Under the pieces are notes generated by a model. The model saw nothing but the letters and a program-made list of their open reading frames with translations. It did not search any database and was not told where the DNA came from. A DNA stretch of 64,000 bases from CAKKQX01 sp046313915 (lineage in GTDB: Bacteria; Pseudomonadota; Gammaproteobacteria; Burkholderiales; SG8-41), in the NCBI GenBank assembly GCA_046313915.1, contig JBKBXX010000001.1, positions 1-64,000 of the forward strand, given 5' to 3'. A program made the position numbers and the translations under genes. Shown here piece by piece: positions 35,438 to 44,117 of this stretch (positions are counted from its first letter, which is position 1; each line of letters opens with the position of its first letter).

Positions 35438-36877
35438 ATGTCCGCAACACTCGCAACTGTCTCCTACGTCGGAGCCACGATCCTCTTCATCCTGAGCCTC
35501 GGGGGGCTGTCGAATCCCGAGACCTCTCGCCGCGGCAACCTCTACGGCATCATCGGCATGACGATTGCCGTGCTTGCGACGGTGTTCGGCCCCAGTGTCA
35601 CCCCGGCCGGCATTCCGTACATCGTCGGCGCGCTGGTCATGGGCGCGGCGGTCGGGCTGTACGCCGCGCGCAAGGTGAAGATGACGCAGATGCCCGAGCT
35701 CGTCGCACTGATGCACAGCCTCGTGGGTCTCGCCGCGGTCCTGATCGGCTTCGCGAACTACATCGATCCGGCCACGGCTTTCCACCTCACCGATGGCAAG
35801 AGCGTGCCCCTTACCAGTGCCGAGAAGACGGTCCACGAGCTCGAGATCTATATCGGAATCCTGATCGGTGCAGTGACGTTCTCGGGTTCGATCATCGCGT
35901 TCGGCAAGCTTTCGGCCAAGATCAGCGGCAAGCCCGTGCTGCTGCCGGCCCGCCACTGGATCAACCTGATCGGCCTGCTGGTCGTGATCTGGTACGGCCG
36001 CGAATTCATCAACGCACCTTCGATCAGCGAAGGCATGACGCCACTCATCGTCATGACGGTGATCTCGCTGCTCTTCGGCATCCACATGGTGATGGCGATC
36101 GGCGGCGCCGACATGCCGGTGGTGATCTCGATGCTGAACAGCTATTCCGGATGGGCCGCGGCGGCCACCGGCTTCATGCTGAGCAATGACCTGTTGATCG
36201 TCACCGGCGCGCTGGTCGGTTCAAGCGGCGCGATTCTTTCCTACATCATGTGCCGTGCGATGAACCGCCATTTCCTGTCTGTGATCGCGGGCGGCTTCGG
36301 CACCGAGGCCGGAGCGCCGGCAGCAGCCGGTGGCGTGCAGCCCGCGGGCGAAGTGAACCCGGTCAGCGCCGCGGAGACGGCTGAGCTGCTGCGCGAGGCC
36401 AAGAGCGTGATCATCGTCCCCGGTTACGGCATGGCGGTCGCGCAGGCGCAGCATTCGGTCTACGAACTCACCAAGTACTTGCGTGAGAAAGGGGTCAATG
36501 TGCGCTTTGGCATCCATCCCGTCGCCGGCCGCATGCCCGGTCACATGAACGTACTGCTCGCCGAGGCCAAGGTGCCGTATGACATCGTGCTCGAAATGGA
36601 TGAGATCAACGGTGACTTCCCCGACACCGACGTCGCCATGGTGATCGGCGCCAACGATATCGTGAATCCGGCAGCGCAGGACGATCCGACCAGTCCGATC
36701 GCCGGCATGCCGGTGCTCGAAGTCTGGAAAGCCAAGACCTCGATCGTGATGAAGCGCAGCATGGCTTCGGGCTATGCGGGTGTCGACAACCCGCTTTTCT
36801 ACAAGGAAAACACTCGCATGCTGTTCGGCGATGCCAAGAAGATGCTGGACGAGGTGCTGGTGGCGCTGAAAACCTGA
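35438..36877 (+). CDS. pntB: NAD(P) transhydrogenase subunit beta
   Basis: The 479-residue beta subunit: about nine membrane helices in residues 1-270, then the NADP(H)-binding domain III. The domain III motifs are VIIVPGYGMAVAQAQHSVYELTKYL near residue 325, HPVAGRMPGHMNVLLAEA, DEINGDFPDTDVAMVIGANDIVNPAAQ and VWKAKTSIVMKRSMASGYAGVDNPLFY. With PntA it completes the enzyme in the inner membrane and supplies NADPH. It ends the operon; a hairpin terminator follows 22 bases after the stop. Confidence 0.98.
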   Translation: MSATLATVSYVGATILFILSLGGLSNPETSRRGNLYGIIGMTIAVLATVFGPSVTPAGIPYIVGALVMGAAVGLYAARKVKMTQMPELVALMHSLVGLAAVLIGFANYIDPATAFHLTDGKSVPLTSAEKTVHELEIYIGILIGAVTFSGSIIAFGKLSAKISGKPVLLPARHWINLIGLLVVIWYGREFINAPSISEGMTPLIVMTVISLLFGIHMVMAIGGADMPVVISMLNSYSGWAAAATGFMLSNDLLIVTGALVGSSGAILSYIMCRAMNRHFLSVIAGGFGTEAGAPAAAGGVQPAGEVNPVSAAETAELLREAKSVIIVPGYGMAVAQAQHSVYELTKYLREKGVNVRFGIHPVAGRMPGHMNVLLAEAKVPYDIVLEMDEINGDFPDTDVAMVIGANDIVNPAAQDDPTSPIAGMPVLEVWKAKTSIVMKRSMASGYAGVDNPLFYKENTRMLFGDAKKMLDEVLVALKT

Positions 36878-36898
36878 ACGGTGCCGGTCGCAAGAAAG

Positions 36899-36930
36899 CG
36901 GTCGCGTCTTTCGGGCGCGGCCGTTTTTTA
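36899..36930 (+). terminator. Rho-independent terminator of pntAB
   Basis: CGGTCGCG (36899-36906) pairs with CGCGGCCG (36916-36923), one G-U pair, followed by a run of seven T. Confidence 0.85.
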
Positions 36931-36977
36931 TTTGACGGGGATGCGACCCTGCAGCCGGGCGAGGCACGCCGAGCAAG

Positions 36978-37475
36978 TCATTTGACCGTGATGCGGCGTG
37001 GTTCGATGGAGAGAGTCTTGGGCAGTGTGATGATGAGCACGCCGTCTTTGAACTTGGCCGAGGCGTGCCCGGCGTCGACGTTATGGGGCAGGACAATCGC
37101 GCGCTGGAAGCTGCCGTACGCGCACTGCCGCAGATGGAACGAGCCGCCGAGATGCTCGTGATCGTAATGTTTCTCGCCCTGGATGTAGAGCGTGGTGTCG
37201 TCGACCACAATTTCGCAGTCTTCCTTGGCCACGCCGGGCAGTTCCAGCCGCACCACGATCGCGTCTTCCATGTCGATGACGTCGCTGCTGACCAGTCCCC
37301 ACAGCGGAGCGGCGGGAGAGGTTGCCGCAGCCGATCGTTTCTCCTTGTGCGCGAAGCGGGTGAGGGCATTGCTGCTATGGGTGAGCAGCTCGCGCCAGCC
37401 TTCCGACAGGCTGTCCCAGGCATGCGCGAGTTCGTCGCTGATTTCTTTGCCGAATTTATGTATGGATTCGAGCAT
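36978..37475 (-). CDS. Small heat-shock protein (Hsp20/alpha-crystallin family)
   Basis: A 165-residue ATP-independent holdase. The N-terminal 65 residues are helical (MLESIHKFGKEISDELAHAW). The alpha-crystallin domain runs from about 70 to 155 with AIVVRLELPGVAKEDCEIVVDDTTLYIQGEK and the A-x-x-x-n-G-v-L-like FKDGVLIITLPK. The end reads IEPRRITVK, with an I-x-V-type tail. AAGGAG lies 7 bases before the ATG at 37475, which decides the start over longer frames. It faces pntB across the terminator. No CIRCE or ROSE element was recognised. Confidence 0.9.
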   Translation of the reverse strand: MLESIHKFGKEISDELAHAWDSLSEGWRELLTHSSNALTRFAHKEKRSAAATSPAAPLWGLVSSDVIDMEDAIVVRLELPGVAKEDCEIVVDDTTLYIQGEKHYDHEHLGGSFHLRQCAYGSFQRAIVLPHNVDAGHASAKFKDGVLIITLPKTLSIEPRRITVK

Positions 37476-37575
37476 GAAAGCTCCTTGTCCCGACCGTGCC
37501 CGGTTTTCGTCATTTTCGCGGATAGCGGCGGCGATTACAACAACCGCACGCACGGCGCCCGATCCGGGCGCGTGA

Positions 37576-38385
37576 TCAGTCCGTCGTGAAAGTGAAACGG
37601 GCAGGCGCAATGCGGCGGAACACGATATCGCCGTAGTAGGCGTGCACGTTTTCTCCAGTATTGTCGGTATCGGTCATGATGCCGACCGCGGTGATTTTTC
37701 CCGGCTCCTCGCCGAAGGCGCGTCTGTAATCTTCGTGGATGTTGCGAACGACTTGCTGCCATTGTCCGACCTTGTCGCGCCCCGATTCGGCGACGATCAT
37801 CTTGATGCGCGAGGTGTGCGGGCTGGGGATGATGGTGTTTTTGGGGGCGCGGTTTTCCCAGATGTACATGAGCGTCGCGTAAGGCAGCTGCTGTCCGGTC
37901 AGCAGCCGGACGTTGTCGAAAAACATGCGGTCGTCGAGCGGCAGGCGGTCGATGTCGCCGTCGAAGCTCACCATCACGCGGACCGGGGAGTCCTCGGCGT
38001 GTTTCTTGGTATTGTCGGCGCTCGCGATGAGCGCAGTGGTCTTCCATTGCCATTGCAGCAGCGGGTAGTGGCGCGGATCGAGCCTGAGAGCGTGCGCCAG
38101 ACCCGAGGCCGAGGCCTGAGCATGCGCCTTGATCACGGTCCTGCCGGCGTCGTCGACCAGGCTGTATTGCGTCGATTTCTTGAATCTGGAAAGCGTCCAG
38201 GGCTGCCAGCCGCCGGGCGCGGCTGCAGCCGACGGATTGTCGGAGAAACTTTTGACATAAGGCAGGACGACCGCCTCCGTAGCCGAAACCGGTGGTGGCG
38301 AAGGCTCGGGCGCGGGTGGAACGCCGGCGCAGCCGGCGGCGAGCGCCAGCGCGAGCATGAAAACGGGATTTTTCCCGGTGTACAT
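37576..38385 (-). CDS. DUF3047-family lipoprotein
   Basis: A 269-residue exported protein. The N-terminus MYTGKNPVFMLALALAAGC ends in a lipobox (LAAGC), so it should be a lipoprotein anchored at the new Cys. After a Pro-rich spacer comes the DUF3047 body: ALRLDPRHYPLLQWQWKTTALI, VRVMVSFDGDIDRLPLDDRMFFDNVRLLTGQQLPYATLMYIWENR and GIMTDTDNTGENVHAYYGDIVFRR. The family has no known reaction. An in-frame ATG at 38358 would give a shorter signal peptide. It sits downstream of amiC on the same strand, 81 bases away. Confidence 0.85.
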   Translation of the reverse strand: MYTGKNPVFMLALALAAGCAGVPPAPEPSPPPVSATEAVVLPYVKSFSDNPSAAAAPGGWQPWTLSRFKKSTQYSLVDDAGRTVIKAHAQASASGLAHALRLDPRHYPLLQWQWKTTALIASADNTKKHAEDSPVRVMVSFDGDIDRLPLDDRMFFDNVRLLTGQQLPYATLMYIWENRAPKNTIIPSPHTSRIKMIVAESGRDKVGQWQQVVRNIHEDYRRAFGEEPGKITAVGIMTDTDNTGENVHAYYGDIVFRRIAPARFTFTTD

Positions 38386-38466
38386 GTTTTGCGTTACGTC
38401 GCCACGCCGCGGAACTTGAGCGCGAGATCCGGGCGGCAAATCATCCGACGGTCGGCGGCGCCCAGG

Positions 38467-39795
38467 TTATTGATATAACACCAATTGATCGCGTGCGAGC
38501 GGCGGGTTCTTGGCGAAATAGCGTTTGATGCCGCCGAAAATGGCTTCGGCCATCCTGTCCTGATAGGCATCGTCTTTGAGTCTTTTCTCTTCTTCGGGAT
38601 TGCTGATGAAAGCGGTCTCGACCAGGATCGACGGAATGTCAGGCGCTTTCAGCACGGCAAATCCTGCCTGCTCGACGTGGGGTTTGTGGAGCGTGTTGAT
38701 TTCGCCCAGTTCCGAGAGCACGGCCTTGGCGAGCTTGAGGCTGTCGTTGATGGTCGCGGTCTGTGACAGGTCGAGCAACGTCTGCTTGAGATAGGGATCG
38801 GGCACGTCGAGATTGACGCCGCCGATGAGGTCGGCCTCGTTCTCGCGCTTGGCGAGCCAGCGTGCCGCCGCCGAAGTCGCGCCGCGCTCGGACAGCGCGA
38901 ACACCGAAGAGCCGCGCGCGTGCGGCTTGATGAAAGCGTCGGCGTGGACCGAGACGAACAGATCGGCATTCACGCGCCGCGCTTTGGCCACGCGCATGTG
39001 CAGGGGGATGAAATAATCGCCGTCGCGGATCAGCACCGCGCGCATATCGGGTTCCTGGTCGACGCGTGCCTTGAGCTTGCGCGCAATCGCAAGGGTCACA
39101 TCCTTTTCATAGGTGCCCCGCCGGCCGCGGGCGCCCGGGTCTTCGCCACCGTGGCCGGCGTCGATCGCGACGATCAGCAGCCGCGCCGCATCGGCGCGCA
39201 GTTTGCGGGGAGGGTCGTCGCGCGTCATCGCGGCGGTGCGAGGAGGGGCGGGCTGAAGTGCTGCCGGCTCGGGGGGGCGGGCTGCTGCCGGCTCTGCCGG
39301 GGGCGAAGGCTGCGACTGGTGTTTGTCGAGGAAAGCGAGCAGCGGATCGGGCGGTTCGAGCGGATAGATGTCGAGTACCAGGCGGTGGCCGTAATCGCCG
39401 ACCGGCGCCAGCGTGAAAGCCTGGGGCCTCACCTTGGCCTTGAGGTCGAAAACCAGGCGCACGGTGCCGGGCTTGAAGCGACCGACGCGCAGCGATCGCA
39501 CGTAGGGATCGTGGGTGCCAATTTTGTCGGCGAGTCCGTTCAAGGCTGCGCCGAGGTCGACATCGTCGAGGTCGAGCACCAGCCGCTCGGGATTTTCGAG
39601 GCCGAACAGCCTGTGCGGGATCGGTGTCCGCGATTCGAGCGTGATACGGGTGTAGTCGGTTGCCGGCCACACGCGGCTGGAGGTGATCGCGATATCGGCG
39701 GCGCGGACCGGAATGATGCCGGCGGCGAATGCCAGCGCGAGGCCGAGGAAGCGCAGCAGCCGCATGGCCCGAGGCGCACGCCGCGAAACGGCCAT
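38467..39795 (-). CDS. amiC: N-acetylmuramoyl-L-alanine amidase (AmiC type)
   Basis: A 442-residue periplasmic zinc amidase that splits septal peptidoglycan during cell separation. The signal peptide MRLLRFLGLALAFAAGIIPVRA follows ten residues of basic leader; ATG 39765 is an alternative start. The AMIN targeting domain (about 32-140) contains ITSSRVWPATDYTRITLES. A Pro/Ala-rich linker follows, then the Amidase_3 domain: IVAIDAGHGGEDPGARG (zinc His and Glu), LFVSVHADAF and VETAFISNPEEEKRL (catalytic Glu). It begins 20 bases after the tsaE stop, a pairing widespread in proteobacteria. Confidence 0.95.
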   Translation of the reverse strand: MAVSRRAPRAMRLLRFLGLALAFAAGIIPVRAADIAITSSRVWPATDYTRITLESRTPIPHRLFGLENPERLVLDLDDVDLGAALNGLADKIGTHDPYVRSLRVGRFKPGTVRLVFDLKAKVRPQAFTLAPVGDYGHRLVLDIYPLEPPDPLLAFLDKHQSQPSPPAEPAAARPPEPAALQPAPPRTAAMTRDDPPRKLRADAARLLIVAIDAGHGGEDPGARGRRGTYEKDVTLAIARKLKARVDQEPDMRAVLIRDGDYFIPLHMRVAKARRVNADLFVSVHADAFIKPHARGSSVFALSERGATSAAARWLAKRENEADLIGGVNLDVPDPYLKQTLLDLSQTATINDSLKLAKAVLSELGEINTLHKPHVEQAGFAVLKAPDIPSILVETAFISNPEEEKRLKDDAYQDRMAEAIFGGIKRYFAKNPPLARDQLVLYQ

Positions 39796-39815
39796 CGCGG
39801 CAGAATGGCGCAGCG

Positions 39816-40298
39816 CTAATGCTTGAGACGCTCTATACAAAGTCTGCCCGCCTCCGTTTCGGCGAAGATCCCGATGCGCCTGCCCGGACCGTCGACTTGC
39901 ATCTGGATCTTCACGTCCGCCGCCGGCAACTCGGCGGCGGCTTTCTCCGGCCATTCCACGAGACACACCGAATCGGGATTGAAGTATTCCCGGAAGCCCG
40001 CTTCACCCAATTCCCGCGGATCATTGAACCGATAAAAATCAAAGTGATACAAGTATAACCTAGAAAATTCGTAAACTTCAACCAGGGTGTAGGTCGGACT
40101 TTTGACTCTGCCGCGGTAACCCAGGCCGCGCAGCAGGCCGCGGGCGAGGGTGGTTTTGCCGGCGCCCAGCTCGCCCGACAGGTAAATCACCATCCCGGGA
40201 CGGATCGCGGCAGCGAGTTCGGCACCCAGCGCGAGCGTATCGGCTTCGGTCGCCAGATAGCGGCTGACAGCGGGTGGTTTATGATGCGGGGTATGCAA
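39816..40298 (-). CDS. tsaE: tRNA threonylcarbamoyladenosine biosynthesis ATPase TsaE
   Basis: A 160-residue P-loop ATPase required with TsaB/TsaD for the t6A37 modification. The Walker A motif is IYLSGELGAGKTTLARGLLRGLG near residue 39, then SPTYTLVEVYEF, LYLYHFDFYRF and LVEWPEKAA. The only suitable start is a TTG at 40298, because an in-frame stop lies seven codons upstream and no ATG occurs before the P-loop. Its 5' end overlaps the divergently transcribed queG start by 6 to 18 bases. amiC follows. Confidence 0.94.
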   Translation of the reverse strand: MHTPHHKPPAVSRYLATEADTLALGAELAAAIRPGMVIYLSGELGAGKTTLARGLLRGLGYRGRVKSPTYTLVEVYEFSRLYLYHFDFYRFNDPRELGEAGFREYFNPDSVCLVEWPEKAAAELPAADVKIQMQVDGPGRRIGIFAETEAGRLCIERLKH

Positions 40299-41408
40299 GA
40301 AAGTCTCGTCCGGCGGTCACAGCCTATCGATTTTGCCGCGCTCGCGCGCGACATCAAGCAATGGGGAAAGCAGCTCGGCTTTCAGGAAGTCGGCGTCGCC
40401 GGCTGCGATCTTGCCGCAGCCGAGGCGCGTCTCGCGGAGTGGCTCGATAAAGGCTGGCACGGCGACATGGATTATATGGCAAAGCACGGCGCAAAACGCA
40501 GCCGGCCGGCGGAACTGGTGCCGGGAACGCTGTGCGTGATCACCGCGCGCATGAATTATGCGCCGCCCGCCGTCCGCGACAGCCGGGCCGTGATCGGCGC
40601 GCCGGACAAGGCTTTCGTTTCGCGTTATGCGCTGGGGCGCGATTATCACAAGGTGCTGCGGCGCCGGCTGCAGCAGCTCGCCGAGCGCATCACGCAGGCG
40701 GTAGGCGAGTTCCGCTACCGGGCGTTCACCGACAGTGCGCCGGTGATGGAAGTGGAACTGGCGCAGAAAGCCGGCCTCGGCTGGCGCGGCAAGCACACAC
40801 TGCTGCTCTCGCGCGAGTCCGGGTCATACTTTTTCCTCGGCGAGATCTACACCGATCTGCCGCTGCCGGTCGATTCCCCGCTGGAAAACCATTGCGGCAC
40901 TTGCCAGAAATGCCTCGACGTGTGTCCGACGCAGGCGATCGTCGCGCCTTACCAGCTCGATGCGCGACGCTGCATTTCCTATCTCACCATCGAACTCAAA
41001 GGCAGCATTCCCGAGCCGCTGCGGCCGCTGATCGGCAACCGCGTCTACGGCTGCGACGATTGCCAGCTCGCGTGTCCGTGGAACAGGTTTGCGCAGGCGA
41101 GCGGCGAGGCCGATTTCACCGCGCGCAACGGACTCGACGGCGCGACGCTGGTCGAGCTGTTCGGCTGGAGCGAGGCGGAATTCCATGCCAAATTGCTGGG
41201 CAGCGCGATCCACCGCATCGGCCACGAGCGCTGGCTGCGCAATCTGGCGGTGGGGATGGGGAATGCATTGGACGCGCTGGGCGATGCGCCGGCAGCGGCG
41301 GCCATCGTCGCCGCGCTCGAGGCGCGCGCCGATCATCCCTCGGCGCTGGTGCGCGAGCACGTGGCGTGGGCGCTGGGGTGCTCCGGCAGGAATGCTTGTC
41401 GTTTATAA
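40281..41408 (+). CDS. queG: Epoxyqueuosine reductase QueG
   Basis: Last step of queuosine synthesis in tRNA, reducing epoxyqueuosine with cobalamin and two 4Fe-4S clusters. The 375-residue protein carries both cluster motifs, CGTCQKCLDVCP near residue 207 and CDDCQLACP near 258, the FTDSAPVMEVELAQKAGLGW active-site region with its catalytic Asp, and a C-terminal HEAT-like part. ATG 40281 gives this length; ATG 40293 (MQESLVRRS) is a good alternative. The 5' end overlaps tsaE, transcribed the other way, and a TATGAT hexamer lies at 40280-40285. Confidence 0.95.
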   Translation: MMRGMQESLVRRSQPIDFAALARDIKQWGKQLGFQEVGVAGCDLAAAEARLAEWLDKGWHGDMDYMAKHGAKRSRPAELVPGTLCVITARMNYAPPAVRDSRAVIGAPDKAFVSRYALGRDYHKVLRRRLQQLAERITQAVGEFRYRAFTDSAPVMEVELAQKAGLGWRGKHTLLLSRESGSYFFLGEIYTDLPLPVDSPLENHCGTCQKCLDVCPTQAIVAPYQLDARRCISYLTIELKGSIPEPLRPLIGNRVYGCDDCQLACPWNRFAQASGEADFTARNGLDGATLVELFGWSEAEFHAKLLGSAIHRIGHERWLRNLAVGMGNALDALGDAPAAAAIVAALEARADHPSALVREHVAWALGCSGRNACRL

Positions 41409-41419
41409 TATATTGATAT
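41404..41419 (+). repeat. Variant copy of the dispersed AT-rich motif
   Basis: TATAATATATTGATAT, 14 of 16 positions matching the copies at 754 and 12910. It overlaps the queG stop codon. Confidence 0.45.
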
Positions 41420-41542
41420 ATAATGATTTTTTAATGAACGTCGGACCGTGCGCCGAGCTGCTCGGCGCGGTGGCGGAAAGAGCCTCAAGCCGGCGGCCGA
41501 ACATGCCGTAACGTGGCTGAGGGTCAAATCACCGGAATCGAA

Positions 41543-42304
41543 ATGAAAAAGCTGGAAGGCAAGGTGGCGCTGATTACCGGGGCATCGCACGGCTTGGGCA
41601 GCGTCACGGCCAAAATGTTTGCGGCGGCCGGCGCGAGCGTCTATCTGGTGGCCGACAGCACGCGCGAGGAACTCGCCGAAGTGGTCGCGGAATGCCTGGA
41701 AGCGGGCGCGCCGCGCGCCGAATACGGCATTTTCGACATGGCGGGATCGGCGGTGCCGCGGCGCGTCTGTGATGCCGCGCTGCATACGATGGGAAGCATA
41801 GACGTGCTGGTGAGCAATGCCAGCGTGCGCGTGCGCAGGCGTTTCGGCGAATTCACGGATTCGGATTTCGAAAGACTGGTCGCCGTCAATCTACATGCGC
41901 CTTTCATGCTGGCGCAGGCGGTGAGCCAGGTGATGCGTGAACGCGGCGGCGGACGCATCATATTTGTCGCGAGCCAGCTGGGTTGCGTCGCCACGCCCGG
42001 CGCGGCGCTCTACGGCATGGGCAAGGCGGCGCTGATCCATCTCGCCAAGTCGATGGCGCTGGAGCTGGCGACCGAAGGCATCATGGTGAACGCGGTGAGC
42101 CCCGGGCCGGTCGACACCGAATCGAAAAGCGAAATCTGGGTCATGGAGCCCGATCTTCCCGAGCAACGCCTGAACGACGTTCCCATGAAGCGTTTTGCCA
42201 GACCCGAGGAAGTCGCGGAGGCGATCCTGTTTCTCGCTTCAACCGAGGCGGAATACATCACCGGCCATAACCTGGTGATCGACGGCGGTTACCTTTCTAA
42301 ATAA
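41543..42304 (+). CDS. SDR-family NAD(P)-dependent oxidoreductase
   Basis: A classical short-chain dehydrogenase of 253 residues. The cofactor motif is KVALITGASHGLGSVTAKMF near residue 8, followed by DVLVSNASVRVRRRF, the catalytic Ser in IIFVASQLG, the Tyr/Lys pair in YGMGKAALIH and NAVSPGPVDTES. The SNAS in place of the usual NNAG after strand 4 is a small deviation. ATG 41543 follows ACCGGAA; a GTG at 41513 would add ten residues. It is alone on the plus strand and converges with the haloacid dehalogenase gene. Substrate unknown. Confidence 0.88.
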   Translation: MKKLEGKVALITGASHGLGSVTAKMFAAAGASVYLVADSTREELAEVVAECLEAGAPRAEYGIFDMAGSAVPRRVCDAALHTMGSIDVLVSNASVRVRRRFGEFTDSDFERLVAVNLHAPFMLAQAVSQVMRERGGGRIIFVASQLGCVATPGAALYGMGKAALIHLAKSMALELATEGIMVNAVSPGPVDTESKSEIWVMEPDLPEQRLNDVPMKRFARPEEVAEAILFLASTEAEYITGHNLVIDGGYLSK

Positions 42305-42313
42305 ATTTATTTA

Positions 42314-42329
42314 AAATCAATAAGTTATA
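42314..42329 (-). repeat. Copy of the dispersed AT-rich motif (minus strand)
   Basis: On the minus strand TATAACTTATTGATTT, 15 of 16 matching the copies at 754 and 12910. It lies in the 45-base gap between convergent SDR and dehalogenase genes, next to a perfect 16-base palindrome TAAATAAATTTATTTA at 42298-42313 that may act as a terminator. Confidence 0.6.
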
Positions 42330-42349
42330 TTTATAGACGCGAGCCGTTT

Positions 42350-43063
42350 TCAGGCGCCCAGCGCGGTCGCCAGCTCGCCGAAATCGCGCGCGACGACGTC
42401 CCAGTCTTCCTCGGCTTCGAGGTCGGTCCTCTGACCGGGGCCGTATTCGGTCGGGCGCGCGACGAATGCGGTGCGCATGCCGTGCGAGCGCGCCGCGCGC
42501 AGATCGTAGTTGTGTGCCGCGACCATCATCACTTCGTGCGGCTCGCAGCCCAACAGCTCGATCGCGCCGAGATAGACTTCCGGATCGGGTTTGTAATGCC
42601 GGAACAGCTCGGCGCACAGGATCACATCCCACGGCAGGCCGCCGTGCTTTGCCATGTGAACGAGGCACGCGACATCGCCGTTTGACAGCGGCGAAATGAC
42701 GTATTTTTTCCTGAGCCGCTCAAGCCCTGCGACGGCATCGGGCCAGGGATCGAGGCGATGCCAGACGCGGTTGAGATGCGTGCGCTCGTCTTCGTCCAGG
42801 CTCCCGAGTCCGTAGCGGGGCAGCAATTCGTCGAGTTTGTGGCGGTAGATGGCGTCGACCGTGGTCCACGGGCGCTCGCCGTTGCGCACCGCATCCATGC
42901 CCGGTTGGTAAGCGGCTTTCCAGTCGTCGATGAAAGCTGCCCAGTCGATAGCGAGGCCTTTCCCTTTGCCGAAGACGGCAAAATCGGCGATGATGCTCGA
43001 GCGCCAGTCGACCACCGTGCCGAAAGTGTCGAAAGCGAGCACCCTGATGCCCGAGATGTTCAT
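42350..43063 (-). CDS. Haloacid dehalogenase, type II (L-2-haloacid dehalogenase-like)
   Basis: A 237-residue HAD hydrolase of the haloacid dehalogenase type II group. Motif I is VLAFDTFGTVVDW with nucleophile Asp12, motif II the Ser-Asn in SPLSNGD, motif III the Lys in FRHYKPDPEVY and motif IV MMVAAHNYDLRAARSHG. These match enzymes that hydrolyse L-2-haloacids, although many relatives act on other small substrates. A GNAT gene starts upstream on the same strand; they are 26 bases apart and probably form one transcript. Confidence 0.9.
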   Translation of the reverse strand: MNISGIRVLAFDTFGTVVDWRSSIIADFAVFGKGKGLAIDWAAFIDDWKAAYQPGMDAVRNGERPWTTVDAIYRHKLDELLPRYGLGSLDEDERTHLNRVWHRLDPWPDAVAGLERLRKKYVISPLSNGDVACLVHMAKHGGLPWDVILCAELFRHYKPDPEVYLGAIELLGCEPHEVMMVAAHNYDLRAARSHGMRTAFVARPTEYGPGQRTDLEAEEDWDVVARDFGELATALGA

Positions 43064-43089
43064 GAGGGGCGCGCCGCTCAGCCTCAGCC

Positions 43090-43578
43090 TCAGCTGATGC
43101 GGTCCGGTATCGAGCGGCGGATGTCGCGCGACATCCTGAGCGCGGTTTCCGCGCCCTGGTAATAACCGGGGATGAAGGCTGCTTCCCTGTAACCGAGGGC
43201 GTGATAGAAGCCGCGGCCGCCGAAGTTGTTGGCGCGCAGTTCGAGAGTGATGGTTTCGATGCCGGCGGTGAGCGCTGATTCCTCGAGCCAGGCCATCATG
43301 CGTGTGCCGATACCACAGCGCTGGTGCGTGGGCTTGACCGCCAGCAGCGCGAGGTGCGCCCGGCTATCGCCGAATTCCATGATCGCGAAACCGGCGAGTT
43401 TCCCGCCGACTTCGGCGGCGAGCGCGATGGTGTGGCGCGCGCGGATCGCTTTCGCTACGCGTTCCGGATGCCACGACCAGCCACGCAGGCCGATCTCGAT
43501 CAGGTAGCGCGACATCACCGCGATTTCGTAAGCGTCGGCGGGTTGCGCGAGCCGCAGCGTAATTTTTGCCTTGCCCAT
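43090..43578 (-). CDS. GNAT-family N-acetyltransferase
   Basis: A 162-residue acetyl-CoA-dependent acetyltransferase. The core reads GKLAGFAIMEFGDSRAHLALLAVKPTHQRCGIGTRMMAWLEESA, where the QRCGIGT stretch is the acetyl-CoA pyrophosphate loop, then ITLELRANNFGGRGFYHALGYREAAFIPGYY, a RimI-like end. The acceptor is not known. The gene precedes the haloacid dehalogenase gene on the minus strand. Confidence 0.88.
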   Translation of the reverse strand: MGKAKITLRLAQPADAYEIAVMSRYLIEIGLRGWSWHPERVAKAIRARHTIALAAEVGGKLAGFAIMEFGDSRAHLALLAVKPTHQRCGIGTRMMAWLEESALTAGIETITLELRANNFGGRGFYHALGYREAAFIPGYYQGAETALRMSRDIRRSIPDRIS

Positions 43579-43732
43579 GTTCTACACTTCACATATTACG
43601 CCAAATGCCCGGGCTTGTGCCAACCACGGGCGGCGTTCTTTTCGCAAGATGCTTCCACTATGACAGGCAGGCGCGATGTCGATTACACTGTGGAGGCGGC
43701 AGACCGGAAATCATTTTTGAAGGAGGCAGGCA

Positions 43733-44041
43733 GTGACCGAGCAAAAAGGCACGCAGGAAAGCGCGCCGGAAATCGATCTGGAAGAAGTGGGCAAGCTGAT
43801 CGAGGCTCTGGAGCAGGATCTGGCCAGGGTCCGCAGCGGATCCGAGGATCTCCAGCACCTGAGAGACGAAGTCGAGACGCTCAAAAACGTACTCAACTCG
43901 CCGGTACGCAGGCACCACTGGGTGCGCGACGGACTGCACAGCGTGCGCACGGGCCTCGAGGAAAAACTCGACTCGGCGCTTGCCGAGAGCATGAAAGTCG
44001 GCCAGTACATTTCCGAAATCGGACGCATCCTCGGGCTGTGA
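43733..44041 (+). CDS. Hypothetical protein, 102 aa
   Basis: A 102-residue acidic, helix-rich protein with a GTG start 6 bases after a perfect AGGAGG site (43721-43726), which supports real translation. It has heptad-like stretches (LEEVGKLIEALEQDLARVRSG and LQHLRDEVETLKNVLN) compatible with a coiled coil, then a basic turn RRHHWVRDGL and a helical end SMKVGQYISEIGRILGL. There is no signal peptide, membrane helix or cysteine. No known family was recognised. It converges with the thiolase-like operon. Confidence 0.72.
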   Translation: MTEQKGTQESAPEIDLEEVGKLIEALEQDLARVRSGSEDLQHLRDEVETLKNVLNSPVRRHHWVRDGLHSVRTGLEEKLDSALAESMKVGQYISEIGRILGL

Positions 44042-44117
44042 TGCCAGCTGCCCGCCAGGGGCGCATCGTGCCCTCCGCTTGCGGGATGCGACCGCGCAGG
44101 CGGGATACGCACGGCTG

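Noticed and set aside
34036..35439. 467-codon antisense frame opposite pntA
   Set aside because: His/Asp/Arg-rich shadow with no recognisable domain; pntA is certain.
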